In this document: piece after piece, positions 18,842 to 27,144 of the stretch
Numbering within the stretch: position 1 is the stretch's first letter
How the letters are laid out: every line of letters begins with the position of its first letter
Assembly: GCF_024206475.1 (NCBI RefSeq)
Contig: NZ_JAMBPR010000033.1
Coordinates: forward strand, 1 to 64,000
Length of the DNA stretch: 64,000 nt
Direction: 5' to 3'
From: Paraburkholderia sp. CNPSo 3274
GTDB lineage: Bacteria > Pseudomonadota > Gammaproteobacteria > Burkholderiales > Burkholderiaceae
Notes under the pieces: model-generated
The model's input: only the letters and a program-made list of their open reading frames with translations
Databases searched by the model: none
What the model was told of the DNA's origin: nothing
Position numbers and translations under genes: made by a program

Positions 18842-19759
18842 TCAGGATGCCGAATCGTCCTGCGCATTCGCCTTGACGAAGTCGACGAACGCGCGCAGCG
18901 GCGCCGGCAGATGCCGCCGCCCAGGGTAGTAGAGAAACGGTCCCGGAAACGACACGTCCCAGTCGTCGAGCAAGCGCACGAGCGCGCCGCTGCGGATATG
19001 CGGCAGCAACATCTCTTCAAACAGATACACGATGCCGACGCCGTCGAGCGCCATGTTGATCAGCAGGTCGAGCGCCGCGCCGGGACGCACGACGAGCGGC
19101 GTGGGCGGGTCGAGGCGCAACACTTCGCCGTCGCGCTCGAACTGCCAGAGCGGCATCGCGCCGCCCGCGAACTGCACGCGCAGGCAAGCGTGGCCGAGCA
19201 ACTCCCGTGGGTGTTCAGGCCGCCCGCGCGCCGCCAGATAGGCGGGCGAAGCGACCGCCGCGAAGCGCTCCACGCGCGGGCCGATGGGAATCGCGATCAT
19301 GTCCTGCTCCAGCCGCTCGTCGTAGCGGATACCGGCGTCGCAACCGATCTGCAGCACGTCGACGAAGCCGTCCTCCACCACCACCTCGACGCGGATCTCG
19401 GGATACGCGCGGTGAAACGGCGCGAGCACGCGAGGCAAAATGGTGCGCGCCGCGCTCGCGGGCACGTTGAGCTTGAGCGTGCCCGCAGGCTTTTCGCGGT
19501 AGCCGTTGAGCACGTCGAGCGCCGCTTCCATCTCGCTGAAAAGCGGTGTGATCGATTCGAGCAGACGCTGCCCCGCCTCGGTCGGCGCGACACTGCGCGT
19601 GGTGCGGTTCAAAAGGCGCAGCCCGAGCTTCGCCTCCAGCCGGCGCACCGCGGCACTCAGGCTCGACGCCGACACGCCGCCCACGCGCGCCGCATCGCGA
19701 AAGCCGCCCGCGCGCGCCACCGAAACGAAAGCGGCCAGATCGTTCATTTCCATCGGCAT
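18842..19759 (-). CDS. LysR-type transcriptional regulator
   Basis: LTTR of 305 residues. The N-terminal winged helix (GGFRDAARVGGVSASSLSAAV) is followed by the periplasmic-binding-like effector domain with a VEDGFVDVLQIGCDAGIRYD segment typical of the CrgA/YafC subgroup. It is divergent from the aldo/keto reductase gene, and the space between holds an inverted repeat, so it likely controls that gene as well as itself. Several ATG codons at the very start make the exact first residue uncertain. Confidence 0.88.
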   Translation of the reverse strand: MPMEMNDLAAFVSVARAGGFRDAARVGGVSASSLSAAVRRLEAKLGLRLLNRTTRSVAPTEAGQRLLESITPLFSEMEAALDVLNGYREKPAGTLKLNVPASAARTILPRVLAPFHRAYPEIRVEVVVEDGFVDVLQIGCDAGIRYDERLEQDMIAIPIGPRVERFAAVASPAYLAARGRPEHPRELLGHACLRVQFAGGAMPLWQFERDGEVLRLDPPTPLVVRPGAALDLLINMALDGVGIVYLFEEMLLPHIRSGALVRLLDDWDVSFPGPFLYYPGRRHLPAPLRAFVDFVKANAQDDSAS

Positions 19760-19784
19760 GGTTGACCCCGCGCTGGTCGATCAG

Positions 19785-19837
19785 ATTGTTCGATATCCCG
19801 CACAGCCTGTTCTGATCAGGTGGGATTATCGGACAAT
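19785..19837. promoter_or_regulatory. Inverted repeat operator between LysR and pdxI-like gene
   Basis: The left arm ATTGTTCGATATCCC (19785-19799) and right arm GGGATTATCGGACAAT (19822-19837) are inverted copies with one inserted base and one change. A smaller CCTG/CAGG repeat lies between them. The position in the divergent intergenic space and the T/A-rich half sites suit LysR binding. Confidence 0.6.
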
Positions 19838-19883
19838 TCGAACGCGCCCATACTGCGGACATTCGTCAACCGAGGAGTACGTA

Positions 19884-20777
19884 ATGCCGAACCGCAAACC
19901 CGCAAGCACGTATGAACTGGCCGGCCGCCAGGTGAACCGCATGGGCTACGGCGCCATGCAACTGGCCGGTCCCGGCGTGTTCGGCCCCCCGAAGGAGCGC
20001 GCGCAGGCGGTCGCGGTGCTGCGCGAGGCCATCGCGCTGGGCGTCGATCACATCGACACGAGCGACTTCTACGGCCCGCACCTGACGAACCAGATCATCC
20101 GCGAGGCGCTTCATCCGTATGCGCCGAACCTCACGATCGTCACCAAGGTGGGCGCCGTGCGCGACGACAAGGGTGCATGGCTCCCGGCACTGGAACCCGC
20201 CGACATCGAGCGCGCCGTGCACGACAACCTGCGCAACCTGGGTCTCGAAGCGCTCGACGTGGTCAATCTGCGCATCATGGGCGACGTCCACAAACCGTCC
20301 GAAGGCCCCGTGGAAAAGCAGGTCGAGGCGCTTGCCAAGCTGCGCGAGCGCGGCCTCGTACGCAACGTCGGCATGTCCAACGCCACCGCCGCGCAAATCG
20401 CGGCGGCGCAGCGCCTCGTGCCTGTCGCGTGCGTGCAGAACCACTACAACCTCGTGCACCGCGACGACGACGCGCTGATCGACGCACTGGCTGCGCAAGG
20501 CATTGCCTACGTGCCGTACTTTCCGCTCGGCGGCTTTACGCCGATTCAGTCGTCGGCGCTTTCGTCTGTTGCCGCGCGCCTCGAAGTCACGCCGATGGCG
20601 CTCGCGCTGGCGTGGCTCCTGCGGCGCTCGCCCAACATCCTGCTGATTCCGGGCACGTCCACGCTTTCGCACCTGCGCGAGAACGTGGCGGCCGCGCAGT
20701 TCGACCTGGACGACTCAGTGCTCGCCGAACTCGACGCCATCGGCAGCAGCGGCAATGGCGGCGGCGCCCACGCCTGA
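19884..20777 (+). CDS. pdxI: Aldo/keto reductase, YdbC/PdxI type (pyridoxine 4-dehydrogenase)
   Basis: NADPH-dependent AKR of 297 residues. It follows E. coli YdbC (PdxI) closely: NRMGYGAMQLAGPGVFGPP, the DHIDTSDFYGPH segment with catalytic Asp and Tyr, TKVGA with the catalytic Lys, VCVQNHYN-like and FPLGGFTPIQSS. As in YdbC, the usual catalytic His position is in a VVNLRIMGD context. The reaction would be reduction of pyridoxal to pyridoxine in B6 salvage. The start has GAGGAG eight bases upstream. The divergent LysR gene is its likely regulator. Confidence 0.9.
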   Translation: MPNRKPASTYELAGRQVNRMGYGAMQLAGPGVFGPPKERAQAVAVLREAIALGVDHIDTSDFYGPHLTNQIIREALHPYAPNLTIVTKVGAVRDDKGAWLPALEPADIERAVHDNLRNLGLEALDVVNLRIMGDVHKPSEGPVEKQVEALAKLRERGLVRNVGMSNATAAQIAAAQRLVPVACVQNHYNLVHRDDDALIDALAAQGIAYVPYFPLGGFTPIQSSALSSVAARLEVTPMALALAWLLRRSPNILLIPGTSTLSHLRENVAAAQFDLDDSVLAELDAIGSSGNGGGAHA

Positions 20778-20795
20778 GCGCCAGGCGCCGCGCCG

Positions 20796-21701
20796 TCATG
20801 CCACTTCGGCCATCTCCAGCTTGTTCGCCAGCGCGTCGCGGATCAGCGCGACCGGCCGCTGGAGGCGCCCCGGCAGCGCTCCGTGCACGAGCCACACATT
20901 CAGGCCCGAGCGGAAGTCGGTCGCGTTGATGATCTGTAGCTGGTCGCGCAGCGGGCTGCGTGCGAGTGCCTGCGGCGCGGCGAGCCCGACGCCCATGCCG
21001 CGCGCGACCAGCGAAAGCTGCAGTTCCGAGCCGAAGGCCTCGACCGCGACGTTGAACGGCAGACCCGCCATGCCCATGGCGCGGCTCAACGCCGAGCGCA
21101 TCCCGCAGCCGTCCTGGTTCAGCACCCACGGATGGTGCGCGAGCGCGGCGAGCGTGGTGGGCTCGTCGGGCAAACCAAACGAGCGCGCCGCGACGACGAG
21201 GGTCGGCGTGTAACCGAGCTGAGTCGCGACCACGCCCGCCGGCGGCGTCACCGCCTCGGGCAGCAGGATCACGGCCACATCGAGTCTTGCGCGCTCGACC
21301 TCGTCGAGGAGCCCTGGCGACCAGCCCGCCTTCACGCGCAGCGTCAGCCTCGGAAACTCGCTACGCAATTGATCGACGGGCTGTTCGAGCGCCAGTTCCG
21401 AGAGAAATGGCGGCACGCCGAGCTTGAGTTCGCCGGCTGGCTCGCTCTCCGGCGAGGCGACCGACATCAGGTCATCGACCGCACGCAGGACCGAGCGCGC
21501 AAGGCCGTACACCTCATTGCCCGCCGCCGTGGGCTTGAGAGGCTTGCTCTGGCGGTCCAGAAGCTCGATGCCGAGCGTCGTCTCCAGGTTCTGCACACGG
21601 CGCGTGAGGCCCGGCTGCGTCAGGAACAGCCTCTCCGACGCCCGCACGAGCGAGCCGCTTTCGACCACCGCCACGAAGGCTTCCAGATCTCGAGTGTTCA
21701 C
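20796..21701 (-). CDS. LysR-type transcriptional regulator
   Basis: LTTR of 301 residues with an N-terminal helix-turn-helix (LVRASERLFLTQPGLTRRVQ) and effector domain. It is divergent from an MFS exporter gene, with a perfect palindrome in the 95-bp gap, and convergent with the pdxI-like gene 18 bp away. The likely target is the MFS gene; the effector cannot be read from sequence. The VSLVARGMGVGLA-like C-terminal segment is typical of CysB/CbbR-like effector domains. Confidence 0.88.
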   Translation of the reverse strand: MNTRDLEAFVAVVESGSLVRASERLFLTQPGLTRRVQNLETTLGIELLDRQSKPLKPTAAGNEVYGLARSVLRAVDDLMSVASPESEPAGELKLGVPPFLSELALEQPVDQLRSEFPRLTLRVKAGWSPGLLDEVERARLDVAVILLPEAVTPPAGVVATQLGYTPTLVVAARSFGLPDEPTTLAALAHHPWVLNQDGCGMRSALSRAMGMAGLPFNVAVEAFGSELQLSLVARGMGVGLAAPQALARSPLRDQLQIINATDFRSGLNVWLVHGALPGRLQRPVALIRDALANKLEMAEVA

Positions 21702-21718
21702 AACAACTCCGCATAAAG

Positions 21719-21732
21719 ATTATCGCGATAAT
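21719..21732. promoter_or_regulatory. Perfect 14-bp palindrome, likely LysR operator
   Basis: ATTATCGCGATAAT is fully self-complementary and contains a T-N11-A type core. It sits 17 bp upstream of the LysR start and 64 bp before the MFS start, where autoregulatory sites of LTTRs usually lie. Confidence 0.65.
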
Positions 21733-21796
21733 TCAATTGTCGCATAACGTGACACTCCCTACGATACCTGGACTTGCCACGTTGCGGAGCCAATCG

Positions 21797-23077
21797 ATGG
21801 AGCACCCTGCTGAAACCTGTACGCGTGTGGTGGCGCGCGAAGCTACTCCCGCGAGCCACGCCAATCACGCCACGCTCACGCTGCCGATGACGCTATTCTT
21901 CGCCGCCGCGGTCGGCGTGATCGTCGTCAATCTGTCTGCGGCCCAGCCGCTCGCCGGTCTCGTGAGCCATTCGCTGCATTTGCGCCCGGAATTCGTCGGC
22001 GCGGTCGCCATGCTGCCGCAGCTCGGCTACGCAGCTGGCTTGCTGCTGCTCGTTCCGCTCTGCGATCTGCTCGAAAACCGGCGCCTGATTTTCCGCACGC
22101 TGCTTGCGTGTTCCGTCTTTCTGGCACTCGCGGCGCTGGCGCGCTCAGGCCCGCTCTTTCTCGCCGCGGCGTTCCTCGCGGGTGCGACATCCAGCGTGAT
22201 CCAGATGCTCGTGCCGATGGCCGCCTCGATGGCGCCCGAAAGCCAGCGCGGCCGGGCAGTCGGCAACGTGATGAGCGGCCTGATGCTGGGCATTCTGCTG
22301 TCACGGCCGCTCGCGAGCCTGATTGCGGGAACGCTGGGCTGGCGCGCGTTCTACGGTATCGAGGCGGTGGCGGATGCCCTGCTCGCGGTGGTCCTCTTTC
22401 TGCGCACGCCGCGCCGCATGCCGAGCGTGACTGCGCGCTACGCCGATCTGCTTTATTCGCTCTGGACGTTGCTGCGCACCGAGCGCGTTCTGCGACGCAG
22501 CGCCCTCCTTGCGGCGCTAGCCCTGGGCGCCTTCTCGGCGTTTTGGACCGCGGTCGCCCTGCTGCTTTCGCAGCCGCCGTTTTCGCTCGGCATGAACGGC
22601 ATTGCCGCGTTCGCGCTGGCGGGCGCGAGCGGCGCGATCGTCACGCCGCTCGCGGGCCGGCTGGGCGATCATGGCGCGGGGCGCGCGGTTCAATACGCCG
22701 CGCATGCGACGATGCTCGGCGCGGTCGTGCTGCTGGGCGTGGCGGGCGCAGGCTGGGCCGGCTTTTCGCCCGCCGCGCATCCCGCGCTGGCGCTCGGCCT
22801 GCTCGTTGTGGGCGCGGCTGCACTCGATGCGGGCGTCATCGCCGACCAGACGCTCGGGCGGCGAGCGATCAACCTGCTCAACCCCGCCGCGCGCGGCCGG
22901 CTCAACGCGATTTTCGTGGGGATGTTCTTCATCGGCGGCGCGGCCGGCGCGCTCATGGCCGGCGCGGCTTGGGCCTCGGCGCGCTGGAGCGGCGTGTGCC
23001 TCGTCGCCCTCGGCTTCACGGTTGCGGTCATCGCGCTCGGCTTCGTTTATCGCGCGTCGCCGGCCTCTGGCCGCTAG
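21797..23077 (+). CDS. MFS transporter
   Basis: Major facilitator protein of 426 residues with about twelve hydrophobic helices. The loop between TM2 and TM3 reads LVPLCDLLENRRLI, a form of the family motif G-x-x-x-D-R/K. The start at 21797 has GGAG eight bases upstream and gives a short Arg/Glu N-terminus before TM1; an earlier in-frame start would lie in the operator region. Substrate unknown; the divergent LysR suggests inducible export of a small molecule. Confidence 0.85.
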   Translation: MEHPAETCTRVVAREATPASHANHATLTLPMTLFFAAAVGVIVVNLSAAQPLAGLVSHSLHLRPEFVGAVAMLPQLGYAAGLLLLVPLCDLLENRRLIFRTLLACSVFLALAALARSGPLFLAAAFLAGATSSVIQMLVPMAASMAPESQRGRAVGNVMSGLMLGILLSRPLASLIAGTLGWRAFYGIEAVADALLAVVLFLRTPRRMPSVTARYADLLYSLWTLLRTERVLRRSALLAALALGAFSAFWTAVALLLSQPPFSLGMNGIAAFALAGASGAIVTPLAGRLGDHGAGRAVQYAAHATMLGAVVLLGVAGAGWAGFSPAAHPALALGLLVVGAAALDAGVIADQTLGRRAINLLNPAARGRLNAIFVGMFFIGGAAGALMAGAAWASARWSGVCLVALGFTVAVIALGFVYRASPASGR

Positions 23078-23101
23078 CGCCCCGCCCGGCGAACCCATGA
23101 A

Positions 23102-23130
23102 AAAGCCGCGGCTGATCCAGCCGCGGCTTT
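23102..23130 (+). terminator. Rho-independent terminator after MFS gene
   Basis: A perfect 13-bp stem (AAAGCCGCGGCTG, loop ATC, CAGCCGCGGCTTT) begins 25 bp after the MFS stop. A-rich and T-rich flanks allow it to work on both strands. Confidence 0.85.
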
Positions 23131-23241
23131 CCTGTATCTGCATTGCCGCTCGCGTATCGAACGATACGAAACGACGCGAAGCCAGACGAAGCAAAGCGCG
23201 CCCGACTCCCCGGTCAACCCGTCATGCGCGCATCGATGCGC

Positions 23242-23466
23242 TCACGTCTGCTGATCCGACCCATCCGCGGGCTGCGCGGTGTTGTCGTCGGCGGGCTTTT
23301 CGTCTTCCTTCTTCTCGACTAGCTGCTCGACTTCCTTGGCGCCCTCGAAACCGGCAACCGCGGCGGCTGCCTTGGTCAAGAAGCCTGCGTTCGGATCGAG
23401 CTTCTCAGCGCCTTCCACAGCGGCTACCGCACCGGCAATTTCACCCACCTTGTCCAGAATGCCCAT
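23242..23466 (-). CDS. Small helical hypothetical protein
   Basis: Protein of 74 residues beginning MGILDKVGEIAG with a strong GGAGGGG ribosome site. The first 55 residues are Ala/Gly/Glu-rich helix (AVAAVEGAEKL ... KAAAAVAGFEGAKEVEQLV), and the rest is an acidic and disordered tail. Not a family I recognise. It is transcribed toward the MFS terminator, which would also end its message. Confidence 0.6.
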   Translation of the reverse strand: MGILDKVGEIAGAVAAVEGAEKLDPNAGFLTKAAAAVAGFEGAKEVEQLVEKKEDEKPADDNTAQPADGSDQQT

Positions 23467-23624
23467 TTCACCCCTCCAGTTGAAACCCGCTCCGGGCTGA
23501 CGAGGCGATGGCTCGCCCCCCGTGCGCCGCACCTTCCATCCAGCGAGCGCGCCGCTTCATTGTCTGCTTGCTCGATGCCCGCATCAATCACTAACTCATT
23601 AATCTGACAATGATTAACGAATCT

Positions 23625-23640
23625 ATATACGAACGTATAT
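23625..23640. promoter_or_regulatory. Palindromic operator-like site
   Basis: ATATACG-AA-CGTATAT gives 7-bp perfect arms around a 2-bp centre and ends at the first base of a likely -35 box. A second small inverted repeat (TTAATC/GATTAA, 23599-23617) lies just upstream. The whole stretch is unusually AT-rich for this chromosome. Confidence 0.5.
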
Positions 23641-23668
23641 TGCGATGCGTCAATCGTTTGACTATAGT
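23640..23668 (+). promoter_or_regulatory. Sigma-70-like promoter
   Basis: TTGCGA (23640-23645), 17 bp, TATAGT (23663-23668). It reads into a short untranslated segment that ends in a terminator. The overlapping palindrome suggests control by a dimeric regulator. Confidence 0.5.
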
Positions 23669-23674
23669 GAGGTT

Positions 23675-23735
23675 GTCTCCTCCATGTCTCCATTGGCATG
23701 GTTCAAGCCCGCATACGCTGTGGGCTTTTCTTTTT
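23675..23735 (+). ncRNA. Candidate small RNA
   Basis: The 384-bp gap 23467-23849 has no convincing ORF. It contains a promoter, a short transcript of about 60 nt with a CTCCTCC anti-Shine-Dalgarno-like motif (23678-23684), a CCATG/CATGG hairpin, and a terminator stem (AGCCCGCA/TGTGGGCT, one wobble pair, 23706-23727) followed by TTTCTTTTT. This layout resembles Hfq-type sRNAs. The remainder up to the LysE gene shows nothing I can name. Confidence 0.4.
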
Positions 23736-23849
23736 CCCGCCTCGCATTTTCACCGGACGCTGGCTTGCGGGCCGCGGCCAGGCTCGCGCCGTCCGCTGGC
23801 ATAATCGTGCCTTCGCCGTTTTCCAGCCCTCTTTGATCTCTTCGCTGCA

Positions 23850-24485
23850 ATGAATCTGCATACCTGGTGGCTGTTCCTCGTCACCGTCTTCGTCGTCTGC
23901 GCCATCCCCGGTCCCAACATGCTGCTCATCATGTCGCACGGCGCGCAGTACGGACTGCGCCGCACGAGCGCGACCATGGCCGGCTGCCTTTCCGCACTGG
24001 TTCTGATGCTGGCCGTTTCGGCCGCCGGGCTCGGTGTGTTCCTGCAAGCGTGGCCGACCATGTTCAACGCGCTGCGCTTCATCGGCGCGGCGTACCTCGT
24101 GTACCTGGGCATCAAGGCGTGGGGCGCCCCCGTACCCGAGGCCACCGCCGACGTTGCCGAGCGTGTGGCCGCGCGCCCAGTGCGCTCGCCGCTCGCGCTC
24201 TATCGCAACGGCTTTTTCGTCGGCGGCAGCAATCCGAAGGCGATCCTCTTCGCGGCGGCGCTCCTGCCGCAGTTCATCGACGCGACCCGACCGGTGCTGC
24301 CGCAGTTCGGCGTGCTCGTTGCGACCTTCGCCGTGTGCGAAGTGAGCTGGTATCTCGTCTACGCGGGTTTCGGCACGCGTATCGGCGCGACGCTCAAGAG
24401 CCGCCGCGTGGCAAAAACATTCAACCGCGTGACGGGCGGCGTGTTCGTCGGCTTCGGCGCGATGATGGCCTTGCTTCGGCAGTAA
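23850..24485 (+). CDS. LysE/RhtB family amino-acid exporter
   Basis: Inner-membrane exporter of 211 residues with six hydrophobic segments. CAIPGPNMLLIMSHGAQYG in the first loop is the LysE/RhtB signature, and NPKAILFAAALLPQFI is the second conserved block. Family members export amino acids such as homoserine, threonine or leucine. No regulator gene adjoins it, so the substrate is open. Confidence 0.9.
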   Translation: MNLHTWWLFLVTVFVVCAIPGPNMLLIMSHGAQYGLRRTSATMAGCLSALVLMLAVSAAGLGVFLQAWPTMFNALRFIGAAYLVYLGIKAWGAPVPEATADVAERVAARPVRSPLALYRNGFFVGGSNPKAILFAAALLPQFIDATRPVLPQFGVLVATFAVCEVSWYLVYAGFGTRIGATLKSRRVAKTFNRVTGGVFVGFGAMMALLRQ

Positions 24486-24584
24486 CGCTGGCCGAGCGGC
24501 GCGATGGCCTGGCGCGCAGCCCGCTTGCGCGCCCATCGTGCTTCCTCTACGCTTTTTTAGTCCTCTCTCCGCTTCGGGCCTGCG

Positions 24585-25673
24585 ATGAAGTCCCATCGGC
24601 ATACCATCTTCACGGCGCTGCTCGCGGCCGCCCTCTTCGGCATCACCACACCGCTCGCCAAGGCACTGCTCGGCAGCGTTGCGCCGTTCATGCTCGCGGG
24701 ACTTTTCTACCTCGGCAGCGGTTCGGGGCTCGCGGCCGTACTGCTGTTACGCCGCCTCTCGGCGCGCCGCGGCGACTCAGCCGCCGCGCGTGAGCCCGCA
24801 CACGACCCGCTGCGCCTGGCCGAATTGCCATGGCTTGCCGGTGCGATCGCCGCGGGCGGCGTGGCGGCGCCCGCCCTGCTCATGCTCGGCCTGAACACCA
24901 CGCCCGCCGCCACGAGCGCGCTGCTGCTGAACCTCGAAGGCGTGCTGACGGCGCTCATCGCATGGGTCTGCTTTCGCGAAAACTTTGATGCGCAGATCGC
25001 GCTGGGCATGCTGGCGATCGTGGCGGGCGGCGTGCTGCTCTCGTGGCCCGGCGCGCATACCGGCGCTGTGTCCGGCATCGCGCCCGGCGCGCTGCTCATC
25101 GCGCTCGCGTGCGTGTGCTGGGCCATCGACAACAACCTCACGCGCAAGGTCTCGACCAATGACGCGATGGTCGTGGCCTGCACCAAGGGGCTCGTGGCCG
25201 GGCCGGTGAATATCGGCATTGCGCTCGCCGCGGGCGCGCACTGGCCCGCCTGGCAGGCGGTCAGCGGCGCCATGGCCGTGGGTTTCGCGGGCTATGGCGT
25301 GAGCCTCGTGCTCTTCGTCGTCTCGCTGCGCCATCTCGGCACAGCGCGCACCGGCGCCTACTTCTCCGTGGCGCCGCTCTTCGGCGTGGCGCTTTCACTG
25401 CTGCTGTGGCCGGAGCGCCCGGCGCTCGCCTTCTGGCTCGCGCTCGCGTTGATGGCGTTTGGCGTGTGGCTGCACGTGCGCGAACGTCACGACCACGCGC
25501 ACACGCACGAGCCGCTCGAGCACACCCATCCGCACCGGCACGACGAACACCATCAGCACGAGCACGATTTCGCGTGGGATGGCGCGGAGCCGCACACGCA
25601 TGCGCACCGTCACATGCCGATCACGCATAGCCACGCGCACTACCCCGACGTGCACCATCGGCACGCGCATTGA
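24585..25673 (+). CDS. EamA/DMT transporter with His-rich cytoplasmic tail
   Basis: Drug/metabolite transporter of 362 residues with ten helices in two EamA repeats over the first 300 residues. The last 63 or so residues are a soluble tail with about 23 histidines in HxH and HxHxH runs, typical of a metal-binding extension. EamA members export metabolites; a tail of this kind suggests that a metal ion (Zn, Ni or Co) is a ligand or regulator, which is inference. It starts 99 bp after the LysE-type gene. Confidence 0.85.
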   Translation: MKSHRHTIFTALLAAALFGITTPLAKALLGSVAPFMLAGLFYLGSGSGLAAVLLLRRLSARRGDSAAAREPAHDPLRLAELPWLAGAIAAGGVAAPALLMLGLNTTPAATSALLLNLEGVLTALIAWVCFRENFDAQIALGMLAIVAGGVLLSWPGAHTGAVSGIAPGALLIALACVCWAIDNNLTRKVSTNDAMVVACTKGLVAGPVNIGIALAAGAHWPAWQAVSGAMAVGFAGYGVSLVLFVVSLRHLGTARTGAYFSVAPLFGVALSLLLWPERPALAFWLALALMAFGVWLHVRERHDHAHTHEPLEHTHPHRHDEHHQHEHDFAWDGAEPHTHAHRHMPITHSHAHYPDVHHRHAH

Positions 25674-25787
25674 GGGCGGCACGAGTCGCAGCCGCTTGCG
25701 TCGCAAACGACGTCAAGATTTCCCAGGACCGCCGCGCTTTGCGCGCGCACGATGCACTCGTCACACAAAACGAAGGAGGCAAGTGCG

Positions 25788-26189
25788 ATGGCTACCGTCT
25801 ACCGGGACATTTCCGTTGATGCCGCGGCGCAAGACGTCTGGGCCGCGCTGCGCGACCCCGCCAACGTCGACCGTGTGTTCGCCGGCGTGCTGACCGATGC
25901 GCGCATGGAAAACGACGTGCGATGGGTGACGTTCGCCGACGGCACCGTGATCGAGGAGCGCGTGATCGGCGTCGACGACGCGCACATGCGCCTCGCCTAC
26001 ACCGTGGGCGGCGGACGTTTCGAGCATCATCACGCGACGCTTCAGGTGATGCCGGATCCAGCCGATTCGCGCCAACGTTGCCGCGTGGTCTGGATCAGCG
26101 ACTTCAAGCCCGACGAGCGGATCCAGATGGTCGAGCCGCTCACGGATGCGGGCTGCGTGGCGCTCAAGCGCAATCTCGCCCGGCCATAA
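25788..26189 (+). CDS. SRPBCC-family protein
   Basis: Protein of 133 residues with the START/Bet v1-like pattern: VYRDISVDAAAQDVWAALRD at the N-terminus, a string of beta strands, and a C-terminal helix. Such proteins bind hydrophobic ligands. The start has GAAGGAGG upstream and MATVYRDI is typical for the group. No enzyme role is implied. Confidence 0.78.
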   Translation: MATVYRDISVDAAAQDVWAALRDPANVDRVFAGVLTDARMENDVRWVTFADGTVIEERVIGVDDAHMRLAYTVGGGRFEHHHATLQVMPDPADSRQRCRVVWISDFKPDERIQMVEPLTDAGCVALKRNLARP

Positions 26190-26218
26190 GGATGGCCGAC
26201 GGGCAGTAGTCGTCTGAA

Positions 26219-26249
26219 AGAGCCCCGGCACGCGCACTCGGGCTTTTGC
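26219..26249 (+). terminator. Terminator after SRPBCC gene
   Basis: AGCCC (26221-26225) pairs with GGGCT (26240-26244), extended imperfectly, followed by TTT. It lies 30 bp after the stop. Confidence 0.55.
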
Positions 26250-26490
26250 TTCGCACGCCCTGGAGACGGGTGCCATTCACGTCGATCGTTGGACTCTTTT
26301 GCGCTGCGCGGGGCAAATTTGGGCGCAGCGGCCGGCCTCGACAGTTAGTTGCGCAAATGGACCGCAGCCACGCCGACAAAATGCCGAACCCGGCACCGTG
26401 CTGCCGCGAAGCACACTGTGCGACGGCGCCCATACCGGCACGCTATTTGCGGCCACAATAGTGCCAGATGACTCGACACCGGGAGCCGCA

Positions 26491-26922
26491 ATGCGGGTAG
26501 GTAAATTAACGTTGACCGTGCGCTGCATTGCCGTCTGCGCTGGTCTTGCGGGAACACCGGCGGCACACGCCGCAGGCACCTTCGACGGCGACTGGAACGT
26601 GACGCTCACGTGCCCCAAGGCCATCGACGGTACATCGGGCTACCGATATCAATTCCCCGCCGAGATCCAGCAAAACGTGCTGCACGGCGAACATGGCGAA
26701 CGAGATGCGGGCGGTTGGCTCACGCTGGACGGCAAGCTCGAACCCGACGGGTCTGCCACGCTCGTCGCCCAAGGTTTGGCCGCCCCATCGCCTTACGCGA
26801 CGGGGCACGCCAACACGAAAGCACCCTATTCGTATGAAGTCAGCGCGCAGTTCGACGCGACCTCAGGCAGCGGCTCGCGCACGACCGCACGCAAATGCGA
26901 CTTTGTGTTCGTAAAGGAATGA
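26491..26922 (+). CDS. Secreted hypothetical protein
   Basis: Protein of 143 residues with a signal peptide (MRVGKLTLTVRCIAVCAG, cleavage near AHAAGTFD) and a beta-rich mature domain beginning GTFDGDWNVTLTCP. Two mature cysteines (in LTCPKA and RKCDFV) could form a disulfide that ties the ends together. The start has GGGAG upstream. Last host gene before the prophage; the 300 bp before it carry only the terminator noted above. Family not recognised. Confidence 0.62.
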   Translation: MRVGKLTLTVRCIAVCAGLAGTPAAHAAGTFDGDWNVTLTCPKAIDGTSGYRYQFPAEIQQNVLHGEHGERDAGGWLTLDGKLEPDGSATLVAQGLAAPSPYATGHANTKAPYSYEVSAQFDATSGSGSRTTARKCDFVFVKE

Positions 26923-26962
26923 CTGGCGAGCATGGCTGGCGGCCCGTGCAAATAGGCGCCAG

Positions 26963-26993
26963 AAAAGAAAAAGCCCGCTTGAGAGAGCGGGCT
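26963..26993 (-). terminator. Terminator at left end of prophage
   Basis: The stem AGCCCGCT/AGCGGGCT (26972-26979 and 26986-26993, 6-nt loop) is followed on the minus strand by TTTTTCTTTT. It ends leftward phage transcription just before host DNA. Confidence 0.8.
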
Positions 26994-27058
26994 GAATCCA
27001 TATCAGAAATGAAAACGGTGCTCAAACCCTTGTCTGTCATGGATTGCACGATGATCGC

Positions 27059-27131
27059 TTCTAATATTTTGCCTACAGAACAGGCACGCAGTGACGCGGT
27101 TTCCAGAGCACCGATCTGGAAAATATTAGAA
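27059..27131. repeat. 12-bp inverted repeat at prophage left end
   Basis: TTCTAATATTTT (27059-27070) and AAAATATTAGAA (27120-27131) are exact inverse copies 49 bp apart. The region is AT-rich and noncoding. It may be an attachment-arm or protein-binding structure; this is not established. Confidence 0.6.
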
Positions 27132-27144
27132 AGCAGGGCGATCG

